Assembly: GCF_018402695.1 (NCBI RefSeq)
Contig: NZ_JAGYIM010000024.1
Location: 124,001 to 188,000 of the forward strand
DNA length: 64,000 bases
DNA from: Arsukibacterium sp.
GTDB taxonomy: Bacteria; Pseudomonadota; Gammaproteobacteria; Enterobacterales; Alteromonadaceae
Direction of reading: 5' to 3'
This document shows, in pieces, positions 45,300-53,479 of this stretch. The position numbers were made by a program, and so were the translations under genes. The notes under the pieces were generated by a model. That model ran no database searches and was not told the origin of the DNA. It saw only the letters and a list, made by a program, of their open reading frames with translations. Numbering within the stretch: the stretch's first letter is position 1; each line of letters opens with the position of its first letter.

Positions 45300-46229
45300 A
45301 TGACGGCAAATCCGGATTACGATATCGGGGTCGCAGGACAGAAATGGGGCGATGCAGAAAAAACACAATGGTTGGGTCGCCAGCGCATTCAACGTAGTTA
45401 TCAGCAGCAGGTACTGGCTAAGCTGGAACAGGTTACCGCTCAGTTTACCCGCCAGCAATACGGCGAGCTGGATTATCGCCAGTACGGCGCAGACCGTTAC
45501 CCGTTGTACGCATTCAGTAATGATTTAGCCGCTGACAAAGTGACCGTATTAGTGACTGGTGGCGTGCACGGCTATGAAACCAGTGGTGTCCAGGGCGCTA
45601 TTCGTTTTTTGCAAACCGAAGCGGCGAATTACAGCGATCACTTTAATCTTGTCGTGTTGCCCTGTATCAGCCCCTGGGGTTATGAAACGATTAACCGCTG
45701 GAATCCGCTGGCGCTGGATCCTAATCGTAATTTTACCGCAGACAGCCCGGTGGCGGAATCGGCGGCAGTAGTTCGCTTTCTGCAGCAGCTAAGCTTACCG
45801 GTACTGGCCCATATTGATTTACATGAGACTACTGATTCAGACAATAGCGAGTTCCGGCCGGCAAAAGCAGCGCGCGATGGCGAGATTAATACCAATTGGG
45901 ATATCCCCGACGGCTTTTATGTAGTAGGCGATAGCGCAAAACCAGCTGCTGATTTTCAACAGGCGATTAATCAGGCAGTGGGTAACGTGACCCAGATAGC
46001 ACCGGCAGATAGCAATGGCTGCTTAATTGGCGAGCCGATCAGCCAGCCCGGGGTGGTAAACTACCCGAAAAAAGCCCTGGGTTTGTGTGGCGGCATTACC
46101 GATGCGCCTTATGTCACCACTACCGAAGTGTATCCCGATAGCCCGAATGCCAGCCCGGAGCAATGTATTCTGGCTCAGGTTACGGCGATAACGGCGGCGC
46201 TGGATTATTTAAAAGCGCAGGGCTATTAA
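45300..46229 (+). CDS. M14 family metallocarboxypeptidase
   Basis: This 309-residue protein with no signal peptide has zinc ligands in GGVHGYETSG (His, Glu) and HIDLHETTD (His). NPLALDPNRNF is the substrate-binding Asn-Arg motif and YVTTTEVYPD carries the catalytic Glu. It probably hydrolyses cytoplasmic peptides or peptidoglycan fragments. AAAGGA lies just before the ATG. Confidence 0.85.
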   Translation: MTANPDYDIGVAGQKWGDAEKTQWLGRQRIQRSYQQQVLAKLEQVTAQFTRQQYGELDYRQYGADRYPLYAFSNDLAADKVTVLVTGGVHGYETSGVQGAIRFLQTEAANYSDHFNLVVLPCISPWGYETINRWNPLALDPNRNFTADSPVAESAAVVRFLQQLSLPVLAHIDLHETTDSDNSEFRPAKAARDGEINTNWDIPDGFYVVGDSAKPAADFQQAINQAVGNVTQIAPADSNGCLIGEPISQPGVVNYPKKALGLCGGITDAPYVTTTEVYPDSPNASPEQCILAQVTAITAALDYLKAQGY

Positions 46230-46386
46230 TCTTGCTGCATCAGCGCATCCTTAATAAAGCTTGCTATACTCTTTTGGTTTTAGGTAATTTGGCTTGTTCG
46301 ACTTAAGCTTTTTTTAATTTTTTAACCAAGATCTGCATCTGTTGCGGGTGATGTCTGGTTTTCCGGTTTGCAACAAGGAAGACAAC

Positions 46387-47718
46387 ATGGACAACCCGGT
46401 CATTATTCTGCATGGCTGGAGCGACAGCAGTCGCTCTTTTGCCGCTATCAGTAAATTTATTAAGCAGTTACCGAATAAAAAAACCGTGCATTTACATCTG
46501 GGCGACTGGCTGTCAATGCACGATGATGTGACCTATACCGATTTAGCCATGGCCATGCAGCGCGCCTGGCATGAAATGGGCTTACCCACCGACGATCGCA
46601 GCATTGATTTAGTAGTGCACAGCACGGGTGCGCTGGTGGCCAGGCAATGGCTGACCCAGTTTTACAGCGCCAGCCATAATCCGGTAAAACGCTTTGTGAT
46701 GATGGCACCGGCTAATTTTGGCTCGCATTTGGCCCATAAGGGCCGCAGTTTTTTTGGCCGGGCTGTTAAAGGCTGGGGCCAGCCAGGTTTTCAGACGGGT
46801 ACCCAAATTTTAAAAGGGCTGGAGTTAGCCTCACCCTATAGTCAGCAACTGGCTTTTAAAGATCTATTCGGTAATGAAAGCTGGTACGGCGCCGGTAAAA
46901 TTCTGGCCACGGTAATGACCGGCAATACCGGTTATTCCGGGGTCAGTGCCATTGCCAATGAAGCTGGCTCTGACGGCACGGTACGGATCAGCGGCGCTAA
47001 CCTTAATTGCCGCCGGATAGAGCTGGCGCTGGACGAGCAACAATGCATATTACCGGGCAGTTTGCACTACAGCCAGAGTAAAGGCGAGATTGCGCTGGCC
47101 ATTCTGGATAACGAAAACCACAGCACCCTGGTATTTAAAGACAAAGGCCCAAAAAACCCGCTTACCCAAACTATCCTGGCCAAAGCGTTGCAGGTAGAAG
47201 ATAGCGATTATCAGCCGTTGGCCGACAGCTTCAACTGGCAGCAACAAATTAATGCGCTTGACCCGGACGTTGCTGAGCGCAGCCCGCAGCGCAGTCAGGT
47301 GGTCTGCCAGTTAACCGATCATCTTGCCAATAATGTGCAGGACTATTTTGTCGAGTTTTATCGTACCGGTAAAAAAGACGAAAAATTTGAGCAGCGGTTG
47401 TATCAGCAGTTTTTATGCGGGGTGCATGCCTACAGTGATAATGCGGCTTATCGCACCTTGTATTTTAATCTGGCCAGTCTGGCTGAGCTTCGCCAGCGCT
47501 ATCAGCTGGACCAGTTGTATATCAGTTTTAATGCCGAGCCCCATTATAAACCACCACGCCAGCCGGTCGGTTATGCCAGCGTTGCCGCCACCGACACCGC
47601 CGGCTTAAAGCTGGAGCCAGACAACATTGACTGGGTATTTATGCCGCACCAGACAGTACTGCTGCAGGTAGTGATGCAGCGCAGTATTGATGCCAGTGTG
47701 TTTAAACTGCGCCGCTAA
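46387..47718 (+). CDS. Alpha/beta hydrolase, lipase-like
   Basis: This is a protein of about 443 residues starting at ATG 46387 (AAGGA seven bases upstream). VIILHGWSDSSRSF forms the oxyanion region and the nucleophile lies in VVHSTGALVARQW. NFGSHLAHKGRSF and GSDGTVRISGANL follow, the latter as in PGAP1/LipA-like esterases. No signal peptide is visible. It may act on phospholipids or esters. The PEP-CTERM gene follows 38 bases later. Confidence 0.8.
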   Translation: MDNPVIILHGWSDSSRSFAAISKFIKQLPNKKTVHLHLGDWLSMHDDVTYTDLAMAMQRAWHEMGLPTDDRSIDLVVHSTGALVARQWLTQFYSASHNPVKRFVMMAPANFGSHLAHKGRSFFGRAVKGWGQPGFQTGTQILKGLELASPYSQQLAFKDLFGNESWYGAGKILATVMTGNTGYSGVSAIANEAGSDGTVRISGANLNCRRIELALDEQQCILPGSLHYSQSKGEIALAILDNENHSTLVFKDKGPKNPLTQTILAKALQVEDSDYQPLADSFNWQQQINALDPDVAERSPQRSQVVCQLTDHLANNVQDYFVEFYRTGKKDEKFEQRLYQQFLCGVHAYSDNAAYRTLYFNLASLAELRQRYQLDQLYISFNAEPHYKPPRQPVGYASVAATDTAGLKLEPDNIDWVFMPHQTVLLQVVMQRSIDASVFKLRR

Positions 47719-47756
47719 CCGCTGGCGCCGTCACTCTGTTTAATAAGGAGTTAAAG

Positions 47757-48551
47757 ATGAAAAACGTTAAGGCGGTACTGTTATTTCTGACCCTGGCGTC
47801 TAGTCAGCTATTTTTCTTAGTGTATAGCGTAACAGCCGAAGCCGGTTTAGTACGAAACGCTGGCAAAGGCAGTATTTCGGTTAGTTTTCCAACCTGGGTA
47901 ACCATGGTGCCGGAAACTGAGCTGGTGTCCGGTTTATTACGGGAAGAATACTATGCTGCCGGGGTGCCGCTTGCGATAAGAGGTCCCGGCGAGTACGATA
48001 TTTCGGCGGTGCCGGAAGAAGACTGTATTGTTTATCTGGATGGTAATACGCCGTTTGAAGATGACCCCTGCTATTGGCAGTTTTATCAGGACGAAGCGTT
48101 AGATTTGTTTGGTTATACCCAAAGCTTTTTTGCCGAAGCACAGTCGCTGCTAAGCTGGACTATCAGTAACGGCGCCGACTCCTGGCTATTTAGCGGGGCT
48201 GATGTGGCAGTAGAGGAGGGGGCAGCTTTACAAGCCCGGCGCGAAATTTATATGAATGCGGCGATGCCGGCCGGTTTATTGCCGGGCGAGTATACGCTAA
48301 GGGCCAGCCTGGATATTACCGCGCCCGAAGGTTATGTGTTTTATAATATTGATACTCTGGTCAGCGGGCCGGCGTGTATTGACGAGCTGGGTGGTTGCTT
48401 TCGGCTTGGCACTGCTGTTGGAAACAGCCGGTTGGTAACCAGCGATCCGGAGCGCTTCGTGGTGCTGCCGCTGGCAGTGCCTGAACCTGCTACTTTGAGT
48501 TTATTTAGCTTGCTGTTATTAATGTTATATCGGCAGAGCCGCCGGGGTTAA
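47757..48551 (+). CDS. PEP-CTERM sorting-signal protein
   Basis: This is a 264-residue secreted protein with signal peptide LLFLTLASSQLFFLVYSV. The body is rich in acidic residues with no known domain. The C-terminus carries VPEPATLSL, then a hydrophobic helix and the basic end RQSRRG, which is the tripartite PEP-CTERM signal cut by exosortase. AAGGAG precedes the ATG. No exosortase gene is in the window. Confidence 0.85.
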   Translation: MKNVKAVLLFLTLASSQLFFLVYSVTAEAGLVRNAGKGSISVSFPTWVTMVPETELVSGLLREEYYAAGVPLAIRGPGEYDISAVPEEDCIVYLDGNTPFEDDPCYWQFYQDEALDLFGYTQSFFAEAQSLLSWTISNGADSWLFSGADVAVEEGAALQARREIYMNAAMPAGLLPGEYTLRASLDITAPEGYVFYNIDTLVSGPACIDELGGCFRLGTAVGNSRLVTSDPERFVVLPLAVPEPATLSLFSLLLLMLYRQSRRG

Positions 48552-48573
48552 TTGTTGCAATTAACGCCAGCTG

Positions 48574-50721
48574 CTAGTTACTCGATTGGGTTTGCAATTG
48601 CGCCTTTGCTTTTGCCTGTTGCTGCTTAAGGTCTCGCTCAATTGTGCTGAATAACACTTTGGCTTCAGTGCTATCAGTTATTGGCGCCAGTATCGGGTCA
48701 TGCTGGGTCCACCACTGGCGCCAGCCCTGGTTTACTGCCGCGCTAAGTTCGGTTAACGCGAGTTCTGGTTTATTTTGCAATGCCGCCAGCCGGGCATTCA
48801 GGTAACGGCGGTAAATATCCTGATAACCATTGGGACCAGCGGGTGGCAGGCTATCTTTGCACTGTTGTAGTAATTTGGTGGCGGCTTCAGCTTGCTGGCG
48901 CTGCTGATAAGCCCAGGCAATTTCTAAGGCCGGACTGCACATCGGCAAGCTCAGCAAGTCGGCAGCTGCAAAATACTGATGCGCTTGCAGCAGTAGCTCA
49001 ATACCTTGTGCCTTGTCACCCACTAATAACTGATACCAGCCGGCTTCAAAAGCCACCCAGGGATCGTCCGGATTCGCTGCCAACTGAAAGGCCATTAATT
49101 TAAATAATTCTTCATACTGCTGACGCCGCAATAGTATTGTGGCCTGCCAGAAAGGATCGTCAGTTGCTTGCTCTGCTGTTTCTACTAAACCCAGTTCCAG
49201 TAAAAGACCAATAGCATTGTGCTGATAATTACTGTTATCCGGCGATAAGCGATAGGCCTGCTGCCAGTAATCCAGGCTGGCGGCCAGCTCGCCAATCTGG
49301 GTCAGTAAATCGGCCAGGCCGGCATAGCCCATAGGCGAGTCGGGAAAATCGGCGATTAGCTGTCGGTATTGCTGCTCCGCATTATCTATATCGCCACGTT
49401 CGGCCAGTTTAAACGCCAGATTATATTGGTGGGTAATGGCTATCGGGTCGAGTTTATGCGCCTGCTGTAGTGCTTGCCAGGCATCCTGGCTGCGGCCCAG
49501 TTGCTCCAGCGCCACAAATCGCCATAAATGGGCGCTGGCTAAACTGGGGTTAAGGTTTAGTGCTTTATTTAGCGCCGATAAAGACGCATCGTAATTATCT
49601 TGCAGATAAAACAGCAAAAAGCCGCGTACGGCGTGGGCTTCTGCCAGCTCCGGCGCCCGCACTAAGGCTTTAGCTAAATGTTGCTCGGCCAGGGTGGCGG
49701 CAATATCGGCTTTTAATACGCCAAAGCTGGCGCTGCCTTCGGCCAGTAAAATAATGGTGTCGGCCAGCGCAACATAGGCCATGGCATATTCCGGGTCGAG
49801 CGCCAGCGCCTGCTCGAATAGACGGCGGGCCTCTTTAATCGATTCGGTCGTTTGCAGCCGGTATTGCTCACGGCCACGCAAATACATTAAATAAGCGTCC
49901 GTATCGGCAGTATTGTTCAGGTTCGTCAGGCTGCCGGCTTCTATATAGCGCTGCTGCAGCAGGTTAGCTATAGCCCGGGCTATTTCGGTTTCTATGGCAA
50001 AGATATCGGTCAGTTCGCGGGAAAAGCTCTCGGACCACAGCGTCATGCCATCGGCGGCGTTGATCAGTTCCACCCGCAAGCGCAGCCGGTTGCCGCTGGT
50101 ATGGACACTGCCGGTAAGCAAGGTGTCTACCTGTAAACGTCTGGCAATGTCTAACGGCAGCAGGTTTTGCCGGGCTAAACCAAAGCCGGCACTGGCTGAG
50201 GCCACTTGCAAGCCAGCAACCTGACCGAGCAAACCGGTCAGCTCTTCAGTTACCCCGGCGGCCAGATACTGCTGGTCGTTATCGGGGCTTTGATCCCGAA
50301 ACGGCAGTACGGCAATAGAACTGGCTTTGACGCTGTTTACCAGGCCTTCGCTGCGTTTGGCAAAGTCGGTACGGGCACTATCAAAATAATGCAGACCCAG
50401 CATCAGCGAGCCAACTATCACGACGCTTAACCCCAGCCACCATTTTAGCCCCAGCGGTTTAGGGGTTTCGCTGTAGTCAACTGCAGTTACCTTAATGCCT
50501 TGCGGCGTAATATCAAAATACCAGGCCAGGTAAAACACTACCGGAAAGCAGGCAAACAGGAAAATCGTCAGGCTGGTAGCAACAAAGGGGCTTAAATTTA
50601 ACAGCGGGGTAACCACGGCGATAATTTGTAATAGCAGCCAGATAACACCCAGAAAAGGAATAAGGGTTTGAATAACTTTGCGCCGGCGTAATTCTGATAA
50701 AAATCGCATTACAACTTTCAC
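48574..50721 (-). CDS. Membrane TPR protein with FlgO/TolB-like domain
   Basis: This is a 715-residue protein. It starts at GTG 50721 with GGGAG six bases before. Two N-terminal helices (LIPFLGVIWLLLQIIAVV and another) are followed by SIAVLPFRDQSPDNDQQYL, a FlgO-type region also found in adenylate-cyclase-like regulators, then VDTLLTGSVHTSGNRLRLRV. About ten tetratricopeptide repeats follow (ALALDPEYAMAYVALAD and others). It is probably a scaffold or signalling protein of the inner membrane. Confidence 0.82.
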   Translation of the reverse strand: MKVVMRFLSELRRRKVIQTLIPFLGVIWLLLQIIAVVTPLLNLSPFVATSLTIFLFACFPVVFYLAWYFDITPQGIKVTAVDYSETPKPLGLKWWLGLSVVIVGSLMLGLHYFDSARTDFAKRSEGLVNSVKASSIAVLPFRDQSPDNDQQYLAAGVTEELTGLLGQVAGLQVASASAGFGLARQNLLPLDIARRLQVDTLLTGSVHTSGNRLRLRVELINAADGMTLWSESFSRELTDIFAIETEIARAIANLLQQRYIEAGSLTNLNNTADTDAYLMYLRGREQYRLQTTESIKEARRLFEQALALDPEYAMAYVALADTIILLAEGSASFGVLKADIAATLAEQHLAKALVRAPELAEAHAVRGFLLFYLQDNYDASLSALNKALNLNPSLASAHLWRFVALEQLGRSQDAWQALQQAHKLDPIAITHQYNLAFKLAERGDIDNAEQQYRQLIADFPDSPMGYAGLADLLTQIGELAASLDYWQQAYRLSPDNSNYQHNAIGLLLELGLVETAEQATDDPFWQATILLRRQQYEELFKLMAFQLAANPDDPWVAFEAGWYQLLVGDKAQGIELLLQAHQYFAAADLLSLPMCSPALEIAWAYQQRQQAEAATKLLQQCKDSLPPAGPNGYQDIYRRYLNARLAALQNKPELALTELSAAVNQGWRQWWTQHDPILAPITDSTEAKVLFSTIERDLKQQQAKAKAQLQTQSSN

Positions 50722-50875
50722 GCTTGTCTCCCTGACCCTGAAATGGCGGCACCGATCTGATCCGGCTAAATATATATAAATTAAATATAATTTAGCAGCT
50801 TAGCATTCTTTGGCTAAGCTTAGCAGGCAGGCGATATTTTAACCAAGTAAAGCGGGATAAAATTTACGTACTGAG

Positions 50876-52018
50876 TTACTGCTCAGTTTGCCATTGTAAA
50901 TAGCGGCGAAGCGCTTGTTCCGGGGTAGCAGTATACCAGGCATAGCCCTGACGCCGCTCCAGCGATACCTGGTGCACGTCGTACACTACAATACCATCGC
51001 GGTCGGCAAACAGCGCTTTATTGCTGCCAATCTCGGCAAAGCGGGGCCAGATCCGATGGCTACCGGGCTTATTCAGCAATACCCGCTCCACCGGATGCCA
51101 GTAAACATTTTCCAGCTGGTTTTGCAAAAACCAGCTTATCGCCTGCTCTATAGCCCTAACGACGGCAGGCTCGGGGTTATTGATGCGCATTAGCAGGGTG
51201 GTAATAGCCGCACTTTCGGCACTGGCCAGCGCCACCATTTCATAGGCGCGGGCAGCGGCAGGCGCCAGCGTGCGATGCTGATACTGACCGGCCCAGATTG
51301 TGAAGCCCCCACCAGATTTAACCTGTAACTGAAGCAGCAGAGCAATGCCCCGGTCAAAGTGCTGCTGCGCCTGTTGTTGCAGCTGCTTACTGACAAAGCC
51401 GAAATCACCGGTTTGCCTGCTGACATCCAGTAGCAAGTTCAAAATGTCAGCGCTGACACCGTCATTCAGGGTGATGTGATCATGATAACCCCCGCGCAGG
51501 GGATAGGTTTGGGGCCAGCCACCATTAGGGTATTGTGCCGCAAATATAAGCTGTAAACCGCGGTAAAACGCTTCAGCATATTCTGAAATACCCGTTGCGG
51601 TGTAGGCTCGGGCTAATACTCTCAGCTGAGTGGTGGTTGCGCTGTTATCAAAGGTCGGTACGTAATTTGGCTCTACCCCGAAATGCTGACCCGCCTGGCG
51701 CGGTGTGCTCATATCGGTGCGTTTCGACCAGCCGCCCGACGGGGTTTGCAGGGTTAGTATACTATCGGCAACGGCCTTGCCTGCTGCGCTTTGATACCAG
51801 CTGGCAGGCGCAGTAATCTCAAAACCAAAACGGCGGGCTGCAGCTGGTAGCCGGGCATCGGTTAACTTCAGGGTTGCCAGCTCTGTGCTGATCATAGCCT
51901 GATCAGCGGCCAGCATTGTTGCAGATTGCTGGTAATAAGTTTGCCAGGCGTCGGTAGTTGTATTATCGACAGTAGCCAATAGTAAGAATGACAGCAGCAA
52001 CGGGCTGAATAACGACAT
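50876..52018 (-). CDS. Pectate lyase, family PL10
   Basis: This 380-residue exported enzyme starts at ATG 52018 with GGAGTG six bases upstream and signal peptide LLLSFLLLATVDN. It shows LQTPSGGWSKRTDMS, TFDNSATTTQLRVLA, YPNGGWPQTYPLRGGYHDHITLND and IWAGQYQH, all PL10 hallmarks. It cleaves polygalacturonate by beta-elimination. It is divergent from an exported esterase-like gene, suggesting a pectin-use pair. Confidence 0.9.
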   Translation of the reverse strand: MSLFSPLLLSFLLLATVDNTTTDAWQTYYQQSATMLAADQAMISTELATLKLTDARLPAAARRFGFEITAPASWYQSAAGKAVADSILTLQTPSGGWSKRTDMSTPRQAGQHFGVEPNYVPTFDNSATTTQLRVLARAYTATGISEYAEAFYRGLQLIFAAQYPNGGWPQTYPLRGGYHDHITLNDGVSADILNLLLDVSRQTGDFGFVSKQLQQQAQQHFDRGIALLLQLQVKSGGGFTIWAGQYQHRTLAPAAARAYEMVALASAESAAITTLLMRINNPEPAVVRAIEQAISWFLQNQLENVYWHPVERVLLNKPGSHRIWPRFAEIGSNKALFADRDGIVVYDVHQVSLERRQGYAWYTATPEQALRRYLQWQTEQ

Positions 52019-52209
52019 ATGACACTCCACAGTTGAGTGGTTAAGCTAAGCGCTCAGTGTTTTTGCTTCAAGTTAATTCAACAATTCTCCGGTGGTTGCT
52101 TCAGATATGGAATTAATGGTGAGTTGTGGCTATATCTGTGCTTAAAGCTGGGATACTTTGTAGCTGCAAGCAACAGGGTCGATAGCTCTTACAGGATCAG
52201 AATAATATT

Positions 52210-53352
52210 ATGCGCATAATCAAGGTATTTTCGGGCTTGTTTGCACTGTCGCTTAGCATGGTGACACAGGCCGGGTCGGTGATGAAAGACAGCCCGTTGC
52301 CGGATTTCTATCAGCAGTTACAGCAACAGCAACATTATCCGGCCAGCTGGGCTGCGGGTAATTTTGCCACGCCAGCGCAGTGGCGGACGAACGGCCGCGA
52401 GCTGTTGCGACAGAGTCTGCTCTGGCCGGCAGAGTCGGTCGACTTTGCGCCAGTACTGGAAAAAGCCGAGCTGCGCCAGGGGTATCAGGCAGAGTTATGG
52501 TCGGTGCAACTTACCACATATAGCAGGGTAAAGCTGTTACTGCTGCGTCCGGCGCAAAGCGGCCCGTTGCCCGCGGTGTTGCTGCTGCATGACCACGGCG
52601 CCCGCTTTGATATTGGCAAAGAAAAGATGATCCGGCCCTTTGCTGATAACCCAAAACTTGCCAGCGCCGCGCAGTGGAGTGAACGCTATTTTTCCGGCAA
52701 CTTTGTCGGTGATGAGCTGGCAAAACAGGGGTACTTAGTGGTAGCTGCTGATACCCTGGGTTGGAGTGATCGCGGGCCTCTTGAGTTTGAGCAGCAGCAG
52801 GCGCTGGCCAGTAACTTTTTCTTGTTGGGTCGCTCGCTGGCTGGCATGGCGGCATATGAAGATCTGCAACTGGTGCGCTTTATCAGACAATTACCTGCCG
52901 TTGACAAGACACAGGTGGCGGCACTGGGTTTTTCGATGGGAGCGTTCCGGGCCTGGCAGCTGGCGGCATTAACGGACGATATAAAAGCTGCAGTGGCGGT
53001 AGCCTGGTTGAATAGGTATCAGCACCTGCTGGTGCCGGGTAACAATATCTTAAGTGGCCAGTCGGCCTTCTATATGTTGCATCCTGGTCTGGCGGGCCAC
53101 TTGGATATTCCTGATGTGGCCAGTCTGGCAGCGCCAAAAGCGATGCTGTTTATTAATGGCGGTAAAGACCCACTGATGCCCGCTGCCGGAGTTGCCGACG
53201 CTTATCAGCGTATGGCAACAGTATGGCAGGCCTATCATGCCCCAGCGGCGCTTAGTACAAAAATGTGGCCGCAACTTGGCCACGAATTTAATGCCCAGCA
53301 GCAGCAACAGGCTTATAGCTGGTTGGCGCAGCAACTTCAGACCGCAAAATAA
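52210..53352 (+). CDS. Exported alpha/beta hydrolase (acetyl-esterase-like)
   Basis: This 380-residue protein has signal peptide VFSGLFALSLSMVTQAG. The dienelactone-hydrolase/Abhydrolase_7 fold has LLLHDHGARFD (oxyanion), nucleophile GFSMGAF, Asp in NGGKDPLMP and His in LGHEF. The substrate may be plant acetyl or feruloyl esters, since the divergent neighbour is a pectate lyase; that is inference. Confidence 0.78.
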   Translation: MRIIKVFSGLFALSLSMVTQAGSVMKDSPLPDFYQQLQQQQHYPASWAAGNFATPAQWRTNGRELLRQSLLWPAESVDFAPVLEKAELRQGYQAELWSVQLTTYSRVKLLLLRPAQSGPLPAVLLLHDHGARFDIGKEKMIRPFADNPKLASAAQWSERYFSGNFVGDELAKQGYLVVAADTLGWSDRGPLEFEQQQALASNFFLLGRSLAGMAAYEDLQLVRFIRQLPAVDKTQVAALGFSMGAFRAWQLAALTDDIKAAVAVAWLNRYQHLLVPGNNILSGQSAFYMLHPGLAGHLDIPDVASLAAPKAMLFINGGKDPLMPAAGVADAYQRMATVWQAYHAPAALSTKMWPQLGHEFNAQQQQQAYSWLAQQLQTAK

Positions 53353-53479
53353 TGTCACTGACCGCAAATTGTCATTAAAGTGTTTCAAAATATTACCAAG
53401 CTGATGACTCCGGGAGCTTTAACACTTAACATGAGCTTGTAAATAAAATGACAACAAGAAAAAATCTGGAGAATCTGCT

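Noticed and set aside
44952-45458. 168-codon minus-strand frame over the yqjG start and the M14 peptidase start
   Set aside because: It overlaps two strong genes in other frames and has no recognisable domain.
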